From NCBI GenBank assembly GCA_934045075.1, contig OW203726.1, positions 806,001-870,000 of the forward strand: a stretch of DNA of 64,000 nucleotides, given 5' to 3'. Source of the stretch: Yponomeuta sedellus. Taxonomy: Eukaryota > Arthropoda > Insecta > Lepidoptera > Yponomeutidae. The position numbers and the translations under genes were made by a program. The notes beneath the pieces are model-generated. The model made no database searches and was not told the origin of the DNA. It worked only from the letters and a program-made list of their open reading frames with translations. Positions 52,373 through 62,502 of this stretch are shown one piece after another. The first letter of the stretch is position 1, and every line of letters starts with the position of its first letter.

Positions 52373-53475
52373 CTAAACATAGACCAGCACTTGGTAGTCC
52401 AGTCCGTCTCCCCTCCCGCTCCTCAGACGGATGTTGACGAAGGTGTTGCCAACGCCACCGGCAGTGATGATGGCCGATGCCGCAGACTTGTCCTGGTCTA
52501 CGCAGGAAATGCCCTGGTGATCGAAGACATGAAGGTTCAAGAAAGAAGGTTTTTTGGTGAAGTTCTTCGAAAAGTTAGTTCGCAAAGAAGAATTGTTTTT
52601 ATTCGACCGATTTAGTCTCCCACTGTTGGGCAAAAGCCTCCCCTTTAGCTTCGCACTTCTCCCTCATTGTCATTGTTTAAGATACAAAATTAGGGTTCAA
52701 ATCCCGGCATGGGTGGAAATTGTTGCCTCTAAATAGGTTTTTAAAATTGTCCTTAGCACGGGTTAGTGCATTAAAAAGAATATAATCATGTGGGTACAGC
52801 GAAATCATTCCGATGTAAAACTTAACTGCAAAGTAGGTAGTCGGGGCTGCAAGTGATGCAAATTACTTCAGCCAGATGTCGTTGCCTGTACATAATATAC
52901 AGTGTATTGTAAAGAGGTTCGAAATTTCACTGATGCCGGTGAGTCGCCCAACAAGTCTTAACTCAGTAAGAAGAGCCCTGGCACGGATAGCCAGAGGTCG
53001 TGGTTTCGAATCCCGGTATGGGTGAAATTTGCCTATAAACAGGTTTTTAAAACTTCTTGTTTGTTTAGACCGTAAGAGATATAGGTCAAGTCCTCAAGAG
53101 TGAATGAGAGGTTCGATATCTCAATAAAACGTGATAACGTAGGTATATAAATTCAAAATTGGATTTTGAATTTATATACTTACCATACATGTTTGATTGG
53201 ATAGCAATAGCTTGTTTTGGGCCCTAAGTTTAGGGATCAAAATACTTTATTTCGAGCAGACGGAGTGAAAAAATAATTACCTTGATAATCGAAGAGTTAC
53301 TGTTGAAGAACACGTTCTTTGTTCTGGTTGTGAAAGGAATTGCTGATAAATCCACATGTTCTATGTAGGCCAGTCTACCATTCACCGTGGTTCCTACCAT
53401 CAGGTCATCAGATTTGACCACCACCGTCAGTGCAAACAGTAGGCAAACGCACAGTACAAATAACTTCAGAGCCAT
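52373..53475 (-). CDS. Secreted MBF2-family protein, two coding exons
   Basis: Exon 1 is 53281-53475 (65 codons) and exon 2 is 52373-52513 (46 codons and TAG), giving 111 residues. The ATG at 53475 starts a signal peptide (ALKLFVLCVCLLFALTVVV) with cleavage expected before or near SDD. The mature part has the MBF2 pattern: DLMVGTT.NGRL, IPFTTRTKNVFF, then across the junction SIIK|GISCVDQ, and TAGGVGNTFVNIRLRSGRG with DYQVLVYV at the end. Donor AAG|GTAATT and acceptor CACCAG|GG join in phase 0. MBF2-type proteins are small secreted insect proteins, named from a Bombyx co-activator; the in vivo role is unclear. The length fits the family. The gene name is by motif only. Confidence 0.85.
52683..52800 (+). 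repeat. SINE A, 5'-truncated (first of a tandem pair)
   Basis: Starts in box B (GGGTTCAAATCCCGGCATGGG) and runs through the tail TTAAAAAGAATATAATCATGTGGGTAC straight into the leader of the next copy. Confidence 0.85.
52800..53055 (+). repeat. SINE A, second of a tandem pair
   Basis: Leader CATTCCGATGTAAAACTTAACTGCAAAGTAGGTAGTCGGGGC, head with an insertion (CCCAACAAGTCTTAACTCAGTAAGAAGAGC), GGTTTCGAATCCCGG, end CCTATAAACAGGTTTTTAAAAC. No target repeat separates it from the first copy. Confidence 0.85.
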
Positions 53476-53523
53476 TTTGAAAATTGGCAAATGCAGAAAC
53501 CTTACTTTAAGACACTAGAACAA

Positions 53524-53530
53524 CACTGAT
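53524..53530 (-). promoter_or_regulatory. Initiator (ATCAGTG)
   Basis: Matches the arthropod initiator TCAGT; the inferred +1 A is 53527, giving a 5' untranslated region of about 52 bases before the ATG at 53475. TATA spacing supports the call. Confidence 0.7.
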
Positions 53531-53550
53531 GCTGAAATCTAATGGGACAG

Positions 53551-53557
53551 TATTTAT
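53551..53557 (-). promoter_or_regulatory. TATA box of the MBF2-like gene
   Basis: ATAAATA on the minus strand, 30 bases upstream of the initiator A at 53527. Confidence 0.7.
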
Positions 53558-54340
53558 CCAAAAATACAAGTCGCTCCGAAGAACTTCACTCTTTAGTCGT
53601 TGATGATAAGATGGTTATCCCTCTGCCAAGAGCAAAACATGTGATTCATCGCAGTTTTGAGCAATCTTGTTGAGATGTGCTTGACAGTCTTATCAGATAT
53701 CGATACACTGCTTGTCGAGGTGAAGCTGAAAGTTATCAGCTTCAAGGGACTTAATCGTACTTTGGGTTGAACTGTGTTATTTTTAAAATACACAAATTCT
53801 GATAAACGTAAATTAGAGTGTCAACTTTAAAACAACTGTCGGGATTCGAAACCACGACGTCGCGAATGTGCAGCCTGCGTTAATAATGCATAAGAGTAGA
53901 TAAGATAAGAATATTCTTTTCAACACACTTGCTCGTAAAGTGACTCTTATAACACCGGTTTAAGAACCATAATGCTGTCCATTATACACGCGTGCGTAAT
54001 AATATTACAGCACAAGTGCTGTAATGAATATAGTTTTAATTTTATCAACTACAGACAAATAATGACAGCAAAGAGTTTTCATATCTAAAAATAATAATTT
54101 AATTTATATTTTATGCACGTTAGTATCAAAATACGATAAATAAACATTTATTTTCATCAAATTGCAATCAAAATAAGAAAAAGATAGACATATCTAAAAG
54201 CCAACTTGTAATTCAGAAATATCGATTTATAGGCTGTATGGAAGTTGTTACATTTGCCTACATTTGACAGCGCGCAAATTAAAAAAGTAAGCGCGCGCCA
54301 TTTTCAATCTCAGTTCTCAAGAAATAAAACTTTTCATTGT
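53558..54340. other. Mostly unassigned; SINE F fragment
   Basis: 53838-53885 (TGTCGGGATTCGAAACCACGACGTCGCGA) is a minus-strand F head. The rest is AT-rich. CpG-rich bases at 54270-54300 (GCGCGCGCCATTTTC) belong to the element that follows. Confidence 0.45.
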
Positions 54341-54351
54341 TTATTGTGAAA

Positions 54352-54603
54352 ATGTCGAGTTCGAGTACTGATACTGAAGAGGATATGGTTTTAACTCCGC
54401 AAGACATACTTAATGAGGCGCAAAATGCCAATGAAAGTTTGATACCCGAGAAATCTAGGGAAAAATATGTCGCAGCGTATGAAAATTTCCTAACATGGAA
54501 AACGGAAAAGAACGCGAACTCTTTTTCTGAGTCAGTATTTTTAGCGTACTTTTTATTTTTATTTACCTGTGCTTGTTTTTTATTTTCCTCACAAGTGTGT
54601 TGA
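54352..54603 (+). pseudogene. Crypton-like protein, N-terminal fragment
   Basis: From the ATG: acidic, serine-rich start (MSSSSTDTEEDMVLTPQDIL), then ESLIPEKSREKYVAAYENFL, TWKTEKNANSFSESVFLAYF. LPxKSxxxYxxxYxxFxxWkxxxxxxSFSExvfLaYF is the SAM-like core-binding N-terminal pattern I associate with Crypton-type tyrosine recombinases in arthropods. Similarity ends near 54557, after which a hydrophobic run and TGA follow, next to a palindromic MITE at 54613. No catalytic R..HxxR..Y region is present. Recognition is from memory of the pattern, so moderate confidence only. Confidence 0.5.
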
Positions 54604-54612
54604 AAAACGTCG

Positions 54613-54728
54613 TATGACACTCGTGAGCATTGGTCATTACAGACTCGGTTCCATAACTGCTCTCGCCTTCGGCTCGAGCAGTAAACCCACCTCGTCTGTA
54701 ATGACCAACTTAGCTCACTAGTGTCATA
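54613..54728. mobile_element. Palindromic MITE
   Basis: TATGACACTCGTGAGC..TTGGTCATTACAGAC and its inverse GTCTGTAATGACCAACTTAGCTCACTAGTGTCATA form arms of about 34 bp around a core with CTCTCGCCTTCGGCTCGAGCAG. It ends the Crypton-like fragment. Confidence 0.75.
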
Positions 54729-54734
54729 ATGTAC

Positions 54735-54850
54735 TATTATTGTACACTGGAAAAACAACACGTACAAAATAATTACAAATATACATAGTACAATTGGCCG
54801 CCTTATTGCTCAAAGCAATTTCTTCCAGACAACCTTACGATGGAAAGTTG
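54735..54850 (-). repeat. Family H 3' end
   Basis: TTATTGTACACTGGAAAAACAAC, CAATTGGCCGCCTTATTGCTCAAAGCAATTTCTTCCAGACAACCTTACGATGGAAAG. Confidence 0.75.
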
Positions 54851-55599
54851 CTGAAGGAAATTAGAAAGACGGGTAGCCAGTGCAGATTTAAATATTGATT
54901 CATACTTATATTTAATAATAATACACTCGCATACCGTTACTTATATAAACTATGTAAGAGTAGAGTATGCCTATCATTATCGAGGGAACAAAATATCTCT
55001 CAAAATAATCTCTCTCTTGGACAGGAGAGAACGAAGTACATGTGTTGATGAAATAGACCATTACTCCAGTGACCAGCAAAGGAGGCATCCTAGGCACACA
55101 TACGTTCAAAATATGACTCAAATTTCCAAGCTTGTTTAAGAAAAACATATTTCAAACTTGCAAGATCAACGTGGCATTGTGTTCGAAAGTTGAACCGCCA
55201 CTTTTCTCCTCACAAGTGGCGAAGTACTGCGCAAATAATTCGAGAGAAAGACGTTTGCGCAAGCCCTCGCGGCTATGAAATAAAAACCCAATCCGACGCG
55301 AGCGGCCCGGGTAAAAATATCGCATCTATAATAAAGTCGTATAGGGAAAGGGCCAGCGATCCGTTTCATTATTATATCAACGGAACAGCCTCCCCGGACG
55401 ATTACGCGACGCAGCTGCTGTTAATGTGTCCAACTTTTTGATAAAGCCGTGGATCTTTGCGCAGTACATTCTAGGACTCTTTTGGAAATCGCCACGCGCC
55501 CCTGTTCCAGTACAAAGGCTGTACTAGTCTGGGTGTGTTACGTACTTAATTGTGGGAATTAAGTAAGTTATGTTTTTCTGATAAATTATTAATAACCGA
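54851..55599. other. Unassigned; one 83-codon open frame
   Basis: 55190-55441 (plus) is open and somewhat GC-rich (YEIKTQSDASGPGKNIASII) but I recognise no domain and no splice signals that would make it an exon. Confidence 0.35.
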
Positions 55600-55604
55600 T
55601 ACAA

Positions 55605-55828
55605 GGGTTGATACCCTTGTATGTCCCCATTGCCGGGGCCCTCTCTTTCTGCATTGCAGGAAAGTTAAGCTATACTCTACAATGGGAGTCAGCCCAGGTT
55701 GGTGGAGGATTGTAATACAGTGGCAGGTCTTACTGTCAGAAGTTATCAAGCTGCCCATAAGGCCTCTGACATGGCTTAACGACTGCCATTACGTGACAGC
55801 CGGCAAAAACGCCTTAACGGGAAGGCGG
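55605..55828 (-). repeat. SINE B, 5'-truncated
   Basis: TTGATACCCTTGTATGTCCCCATTGC to ACGACTGCCATTACGTGACAGCCGGC; ends before the tRNA-like half. Confidence 0.82.
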
Positions 55829-56284
55829 GAAGAGATAATAATAAAAAATAATAAAGAGATAATATGGGCTTAATTACCACGCATGCCTACCGCGGATTGG
55901 AAATTTCAAGCAAACAACAAATATATTGTATAAATCCAGTCTATTGAGATACAGCATGTAATTGTAGTGTAGGAACCATAACAAAATAAAGTCCTAATCT
56001 CCCAACATTTTGTAACTAAATCCAACAGTTTTTCAAGCCACTGACTAACGTTTCGCAAATTCCCAGCGACCACTAAATAAAGTTATTCGCACACCAACTG
56101 CTTTGGCCCAGTCTGCGCCGGCCTAATCACTATTTAATTACTGGAACTTTGACCAAGGCCAAAAGAACGGGTGGCGCTGCGGTATCTGACAGCTTTTAAG
56201 ATGGTGTACTTTTACCTTTATTTAGCAGTTATGATGCACATATTTTTCCGTAGTAAATAATAATTGATATTTTAAACATTCAAG

Positions 56285-56575
56285 AATGGTTCAATCAACC
56301 CATTATGTCCCTACCGAAGGGCACGGGTCTCTTCCCTGAGGAAGGTATAGGCCATACTCCACCAGGGCGGCCAAGTCCGGATTGGTGAAGGCTTGCAAAA
56401 CTAGTGGCTGGTCTTACTGTCAGAAGTTTTTAAGCCGCCCTAAGGCTTCTGACTTGGCTTAACGACTGCCATCTATCAATGGCAGCCGGCACCAACTGCT
56501 TAACGTGCCTTGCGAAGCACAGAACCGCTCAGAAAAATGCCACTAGCGTTAGCGTTAGCCCTGTGTTAAATAACT
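56285..56575 (-). repeat. SINE B variant
   Basis: CAATCAACCCATTATGTCCCTACCGAAGGGCACGGG, TCCGGATTGG, AACGACTGCCATCTATCAATGGCAGCCGGCACC, ATGCCACTAGCGTTAGCG. Belongs to the 'CATTATGTCCC' sub-branch with 2766-2943. Confidence 0.78.
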
Positions 56576-57220
56576 GTCGTGATCGCTTAAGATCACTCAG
56601 GTTGCCGGGGCTACGATTTTTACTATTTGGAATTAATATTATTCATAGTAATTCGTGCGTGCGTGCAACGACTAATAAATGTTGAATCGGAAATAGCTGT
56701 ACAGAACTGCATTGAACAGAGTCCGCTGTAAAGACCTGACTACCAACCTCCAGTAATGGAGATACACTTTAAGAAGAAGAAGCTAAAATTATGTCTCCAA
56801 CAAAGCTCAGCCCCTCTGGGAGATGAGGGCTTCGGATTTCCCACTGCCTCCGCAACACGAAAATTATTACCTTATTTTCCTTCTCACAATCTAAAACACT
56901 TTCCAATTTCGCGAAATACAAGCGAGTCTTAAAATTTCTTCGGTAAATTATCCCCGGTAAGCCCGAGCGATGTGCACGGCCCGGAGAGGCAATAAAAACA
57001 ACAAATTTCACGTGAAATAATACTGTGGGCCTCGCTCCGGGGAATTTATTCTAGAACCGGCTTAAATCCTTATTTATATGATAACGTAATCATTCTTCTG
57101 AAGGCGGGAACCGGCGTGTAGACAAAACCTTACTTAAGACCATTTACACTACACTAGATACGCTCGTAGAACAAGACATAAAAAGTTGTGAAACCGATTC
57201 CAGCATTCAACGATAAATAA
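56576..57220. other. No gene or recognised repeat
   Basis: Open frame 56769-57011 (minus) without a domain. Confidence 0.4.
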
Positions 57221-57224
57221 AATA

Positions 57225-57470
57225 ATAAATAAATATTCATGGACATTATTACACTGATCTCGTTAGCCTTATACTAAGTACAGTAAATGACTTGTGTTAT
57301 AGGTGCTAACTCGACGATAGATTTAATACAATAAATATATAGATAACATCCAAGACCCGAGACAAACTAGAAATGTTCGTTTCCTAGATTGACCCGGCCG
57401 GGAATCGAACCCGAGATCTTCGGTTTTACAGCAGCGTGCCAAACCGCTGCGCCACCGAGGCCGTCAAATG
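57225..57470 (-). repeat. SINE E, near full-length
   Basis: Minus strand: head GACGGCCTCGGTGGCGCAGCGGTTTGGCACGC with box A, and ATCTCGGGTTCGATTCCCGGCCGGGTC with box B, body and tail GAATATTTATTTATTATTTT. The best tRNA-like head of family E. Confidence 0.82.
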
Positions 57471-57509
57471 GTGGCGCACGTTTCGTTTCATCAACGACTA
57501 ATAGATGTC

Positions 57510-57596
57510 ATTGTTGATGAAACAAAAGAGATCTGCCAGGATCGTGGCAAGTGGCAGACCTTGGTCTTTAACTACCCCTCTGCGAGACAGACGTGA
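57510..57596 (+). pseudogene. RTE-type LINE C-terminus
   Basis: ETKEICQDRGKWQTLVFNYP and SARQT, then TGA; compare 19862-19941. Only the end of the ORF remains. Confidence 0.55.
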
Positions 57597-57599
57597 GTG

Positions 57600-58735
57600 T
57601 ATTTTATGACATAAATCTGCAAAGACAACATCGCATCTTTGTGTCTGCCTTGAGCCTCCACAGTGCAGCCTGCAAGAGCTCATGGAGGCATCATATGATT
57701 AAATTTTCGCCGATAGTGTGGATAATGAAACTATTTAACACATATACCTGCACGGAGGATGATATGGACATCCACTGTGATAGCGTTTATAGTTTTAAGC
57801 ATAAAGTGTGCAAATTACTCCATGACTATTCCTCAAGCATTTAAGTTCCTAAATGTCTTCTGTTTTTTATAATTATATTTTTGTTTATTAAGTTTAATTC
57901 TTTTTAAGTTTTATAAGGCTTTTTTCGTTACGTTTATACGTTCATACGTTTAACTGCTATTAGTACTTACTAAAATTAATTATGAATGATGTGTGAGCCT
58001 TCAATTAGCAACCTTATAAGGTTAAAACTGTTAAATCCTAATTTTAAAAAGTGTTTTATAGAAGGGCCGTTGACTAACCTATTAAATTAAAATTAAATAA
58101 AATCAATCGGGCGCGGTTTTGGGAGTGAGATGTCTGAGGAGGAGTGATCACGTAACCAACCGTGAGCATGTCCTGCTAGAGGAAAAAAGAGTTGGCATTT
58201 CACGGACGTAACCACTGTTGGGTAAAAAACCCACTTAAAAACTAATACTAAAAACTAACGAGAAAACTAGACACAAAGTCTGTCCGCGGCAGCCGGCGCC
58301 GTTCGGGATTGGTGCACTGAGAGGTTTGGGGATCCCCTGGGGATAAACTTCCCCGTCTATCCCCAAGAGCTCTTTCCTCAGAAGGCTACCTACCTTCAGT
58401 GCACTTTCACGGCACCAGTTCTTCACCAAAATATATTCACTATTTTGGGCGATCCGTCTCTCGACAACCAAACATTGTCAACATTGGGATTCGTCCCTGA
58501 ACCTATTTCGCACTTCACACGAAGATATAAGAACGGCAGTCAAACACACATTTCGCAACCAAAAAACAAGAGGGCAATTTGTTAACTCATCTGACAGCTG
58601 TCACGTCATGGCTGCGTTCCGAAACGCGTTCCAAAATCAAACTTCTATTGTAAACAACCACCCAAACAAGGTACCCATAAGGGAAGGGTTCCCTAGATGA
58701 GGGACATATCCTACCTATAAGATAGCAAGCTGAAG
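57600..58735. other. No gene or recognised repeat
   Basis: Short frames at 57593-57844 (plus) and 58235-58471 (minus) have no domain. CCCCTGGGGATAAACTTCCCCGTCTATCCCCAAGAG at 58334-58370 forms short hairpins. Confidence 0.4.
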
Positions 58736-58737
58736 AA

Positions 58738-58908
58738 GCAGTTCTCGAGTGGAGACCAGGAACTGGCGATCGCATCGTTGAACGCCCACCACCTCGCTGA
58801 ACCAACAGTCTACGGTAGATTGCTGGCAGTGACGGGATGAAGATGGTGGAGGCCAGAAGGAAATGAGGTGCCTTGGGAGAGGCATATACTCGATAGTGGA
58901 CGAGTATG
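58738..58908 (+). pseudogene. LINE-I C-terminal fragment, decayed
   Basis: One frame reads VLEWRPGTGDRIVERPPPR and the distal part resembles GALGEAYTRQW in another frame, the pattern of the LINE-I end at 60262-60516. Stops and shifts show decay. Confidence 0.5.
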
Positions 58909-60210
58909 GGCTGATCGATTAATTGAATAAGTTTATTTAAAAAGATGATTAACTGACTCGCAAAAACACTAATGAAGAATGTTCCTAGGTTTGCCAAATC
59001 GCTTAAAATGCTCAGTCTCAGTAAAGCCTGTATGTATACAAATACACTAGTTTTTGTTGTAGCCAAAAATACCTTGAAGTTTTGATTTTATAGGCATTCA
59101 AAAATTACGAAAAATATCGAGTCCCGCTAACAGTCGCGCGGCGCGTTGGGACGTCATGTCACAACGCGCCTCATTTTTATCTTTTAGATTAGTAAAGGAA
59201 AACTAGCCAAAAAATATTATGCTTAGATACAAACACAAATGACCGGAAAAAGAAAAGCCTTATTTTGTATTGCACACGTTGACTTTGAAACCTCAAGGAA
59301 TGTTAATGTGCATGAAGTAGTTTATATTAAAAAATATTGTGATGATCTTTTTTAAAAATGTGTAAAGTCTTGGAAGAAAAATATTTTTGACAAAAATAAT
59401 AAAATAACATTGTCCTAATGTAATATAGTTTTATTAAAACTCTATAAATATCCATTTGTTTCGCATTTTAACGTCTTCTGAAACTATAAAAAACAACTTT
59501 TCCGGCAAATTAGTAGTTGTATTTTTAATTTAATTTAAAATTTAACACATGATTTCCTAGTATTTGGATTGGACATTTTTAAAAGTATTTAGGTATAATT
59601 TCGACGAGACGGGCGCGCGACTACGAGCGGACTGTGTGAGCCAGGCTGAGCGTGTTGTGCGATGACGTCGCAGCGTAACCGGCAGCCCGCGTCTTACGGT
59701 TACAACTTGTTTTACTTCTAAATCGGAAACTAATTGACGTATCGAAGTAATTCTTTCACAAGTGTTTTTAATTTTTGACAGAGAATATGGAGTGCTAATA
59801 ATCAAAATTAGTTACCATTCTTCATTAAGTTTGATAGACACCAGTGTAGTGTGAAATGGCCCTTAGGTATAAACTGTAGGGAAATGAGATCATGGCTAGT
59901 TGGGCCTTACCTTTTTGCTAGCCTTTCATTTTTATTGAATACGCTGCCGGTAGATTTGTGAGCTAAATTCATCTCACAGGCAATACTAGCCTGTAATTTT
60001 AGGTGGGATTTTTTTGACCTGCTGTTCTTCCTTCGTATTACGGAATATTGCAAACAGATCTACCAATCAGATCTGCCAGTGCCTTCGGGATAAAGCCGTG
60101 AGCTTATGTGATTTATGTACCATCAGCGAGGATTGCTATCATGCAACGCCCAGATGCGCACAAACATTGTTCGCTTATATTTTTTGTAGTTCGTCAAAAA
60201 TATACCTACA
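58909..60210. other. No gene or recognised repeat
   Basis: Two CpG-rich patches (59128-59170 and 59600-59700) stand out from the AT-rich background. The frame 59557-59805 (minus) has no domain. Confidence 0.4.
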
Positions 60211-60261
60211 TAACTTAGAAATCAAAGTCATTGGCAAATGCTGGGATTCGAACCCACGAAT
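60205..60261 (-). repeat. SINE F, left piece (split by LINE-I)
   Basis: ACATAACTTAGAAATCAAAGTCATTGGCAAATGCTGGGATTCGAACCCACGAAT, the head/body junction of F on the minus strand. Continues at 60517. Confidence 0.7.
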
Positions 60262-60516
60262 TAGCGACCGGAAGTGGCAGTGGGCTGGCCACATCTCGCA
60301 AAAAACCGACAATCGTTGGAGTAAACGTGTTCTTGAGTGGATACCGCGACTCGGCAAACGTAGCGTAGGACGCCCTCCGACCAGGTGGGATGAAGATCTG
60401 TGAAAAACTGCCGGCAGATGCTGGATGTGGCAAGCTAAAGACAGGGCACTATGGCGCTCATTAGGGGAGGACTATATCCAGCAGTGGACTACATAATATA
60501 GCCTGAAGACGAAGAA
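60262..60516 (+). pseudogene. LINE-I 3' end inserted in a SINE F
   Basis: One frame: RKWQWAGHISQKTDNRWSKR, VLEWIPRLGKRSVGRPPTRW, DEDL, stop, KTAGRCWMWQAKDRALWRSL, GEDYIQQWTT and a final stop. A single TGA (60401-60403) interrupts it. The tail is GAAGACGAAGAA. GAACCCACGA at 60250-60259 and 60517-60526 is the target duplication. RNA-binding C-terminus of an RTE-like reverse transcriptase; severely 5'-truncated. Confidence 0.82.
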
Positions 60517-60596
60517 GAACCCACGACCCACGAATGGGGAGCCATTGAGAAGTCGGTGTTCTTCAGCTCTGTTAGCATCGCTTGGAGTTAAGGAGC
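60517..60596 (-). repeat. SINE F, right piece
   Basis: GAACCCACGACCCACGAATGGGGAGCCATTGAGAAGTCGGTGTTCTTCAGCTCTGTTAGCATCGCTTGG: the anticodon-side and box A side of the F head. Confidence 0.7.
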
Positions 60597-60847
60597 ATTA
60601 TTAAAGCACCGTTTTCACGTTAAATCCACACGCTGACATTCACTAGGACATTTGTGACCCTAACGTTTTGCATGGGCGATTTATTTCGTGAAAAATGGAA
60701 CGCGGCCCAGAGGATTTGTGTTTTTTTTTTGCCCCACATAGACATCGGTGAAAATGGTTAGGAAGAATTTTATTACACCAAAAAACAGTTTGCTAGTTCG
60801 TGCACTATTTGATTCTTTACCGCAGTACATGAACGACTCAAAGGTAA

Positions 60848-61078
60848 TTACACTATTTTAATTTTTAATGCACTAACCCGTGCTAAGGAACAAATTTAAA
60901 AACCTATTTAGAGGCTAAAAATTTCACCCATGCCGGGATTCGAACCCGCAACCTCTGGCTATCCGTACCAGCGCTCTACCAATTGAGCTCTATTGGTAGA
61001 GCGCTGGTACGGATAGCCAGAGGTTGCGGGTTCGAATCCCGGCATGGGTGAAATTTTTAGCCTCTAAATAGGTTTTTA
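60848..61078 (-). repeat. Fold-back SINE A (FB4), perfect hairpin
   Basis: Flanked by the 13-bp direct repeat GACTCAAAGGTAA (60835-60847, 61079-61091). The minus-oriented part has a full tail (60848-60896); then arms 60897-60983 and 60992-61078 are exact inverted repeats, 87 bp each, around the 8-base loop TGAGCTCT. Each arm holds box B, the anticodon-type stem and part of box A. The short arm stops at AATAGGTTTTTA, the SINE's T-tract. Confidence 0.96.
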
Positions 61079-61323
61079 GACTCAAAGGTAAGTTATATTG
61101 AACTATTAAAAAAATGTCTGTAGCGACACTAATGGAAAAACTCGTATGTTCTTTTTCATTTCTTATACTCGAAAAGTAGTGTTGTTTTGATCTAACTATT
61201 GGGTGGAAAAGACTGCTTCCCTCCCTAGCAAGGTAAAAACTCATTCAAATTACTTCGCACCTAAGGGCCGGAATGAATTTTAAAAATAGAACTACTGTCA
61301 GCTGTGAATAGTTTTATGTAATA

Positions 61324-61536
61324 TAGTGCGTTCACATTAACTTGACGCGTGAGAGAATTGGTAACAAGGACATAACATGTGAATTAGCTTTTGGACCTAA
61401 TCGGAAGATGGTAAAACAAGCCCTCAATCCTTTTATTTTCCCCAAGTAATGGGAATGATTTCTTATTTAACATGGTAACAGTAAACATCTCAGTGCTACC
61501 AATTCTCTCACGCGTCAAGTTAATGTGAACGCACTG
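61324..61536. mobile_element. MITE with 39-bp perfect TIRs
   Basis: 61325-61363 (AGTGCGTTCACATTAACTTG...) and 61497-61535 are exact inverted repeats; the outermost pair (T/C) mismatches. TA flanks both ends (61322-61323, 61537-61538), as in Tc1/mariner-type insertions. 213 bp, non-autonomous. Confidence 0.92.
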
Positions 61537-62085
61537 TAAATAGGCTTTTAAAAAAACTAATTAAAAAAATGCTTGGGGCATGTGAGTTTCTAAACAGCCA
61601 GTGTCAACTTAGCGCAAACTTCTTTTAGCGGATTAAGCCGCAACAATTACGCGGTGAGTTCCATATTTAACATTTATTAAGTCGACATGAATTGGCTGGA
61701 TACTAATATGTTATAATGTATCTGTGACGGAATTAAAAAAAAAATGGTAATAATCTTTTATGCTAAGGTTTGAATATTTAAAATGAATTTTATTTTACTC
61801 ATAATCGAAATGAAAAGTAGTGTTTAACACGGGTAAAAGATAGTAACGTAAACTTTTTTAAGAAAGTAAAAAATGCAATAAAAACATAAAAAGAAAATTA
61901 TCACAGCTAAGTAAGTTTCACAATTAACGAGTAATAGGTGAGCAACTAATAAATGGAAAACTTGCTAAAAATTCATTGAAACTTACGTTAATATGTTTTT
62001 TAGTTCTGTGAAACTGTTAAAACCGCCTTTTATACGGAATCCTACACTGCGCGTGGCCCGACACGCATTTTTATTTACTGATGTC
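61537..62085. other. No gene or recognised repeat
   Basis: AT-rich without credible frames. Confidence 0.4.
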
Positions 62086-62300
62086 GTCGTCGTCGTCGTC
62101 GTCAGGCTATACTAGTCTACTGCTGGACATAGCCCTTCCCTAAAGAGCGCCACGTTGTGCTATCATAGGGGGTAATGCCTATAATCCCCACGCTGGGCAT
62201 GCGGGTTGGGGATCGCAGTTCGGTGGAATTGTAATGCAAGGGGCGCTGCTGCCCGTAATTAGTATGGGGTCTGTCACTTGTGATTATTATGGGGTCTCTT
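62086..62300 (-). repeat. LINE-I 3' end with (GAC)n tail
   Basis: (GTC)7 at about 62082-62103, then AGGCTATACTAGTCTACTGCTGGACATAGCCC. Here the simple tail is GAC rather than GAA. Only the first 70 bases match other copies. Confidence 0.65.
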
Positions 62301-62381
62301 AACATCACTTAAAAACTTTTTTGTAAAATAATGACTTTTTTCTTATTAATAGCACAAATACCTACTGTCCAGCTGGCTAGC

Positions 62382-62500
62382 ACGATGACGCGAGTCACGC
62401 TATTTGGGGCGCTGAAACGTCAGATTTTTACAACTACTGCACTGGTAAGTAGTGAATTTTGACATTTAAAACGCGCGACTCACGCGCGTCGTTATACACG
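62382..62500. mobile_element. MITE L, copy 2
   Basis: CACGATGACGCGAGTCACGC and GCGCGACTCACGCGCGTCGTT are imperfect terminal inverted repeats; interior TTTTGACATTTAAAACGC as in 18990-19160. Confidence 0.65.
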
Positions 62501-62502
62501 CA

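Larger units (their letters stand above)
52514..53280 (-). other. Intron of the MBF2-like gene
   Basis: 767 bases, GT..AG, with pyrimidine tract CCTTCTTTCTTG before the acceptor. It holds two tandem SINE A copies (52683-52800, 52800-53055) on the strand opposite to the gene, and an F-like end (CTCCCACTGTTGGGCAAAAGCC, 52616-52640). Confidence 0.8.

Noticed and set aside
53230..53490. Single-exon 86-residue secreted protein
   Set aside because: The frame runs through a clear GTAATT donor; the MBF2 pattern continues in exon 2 at 52513.
55190..55441. Host exon candidate
   Set aside because: The frame is open and somewhat GC-rich but no domain or convincing splice pair was found, so it is listed only as unassigned.
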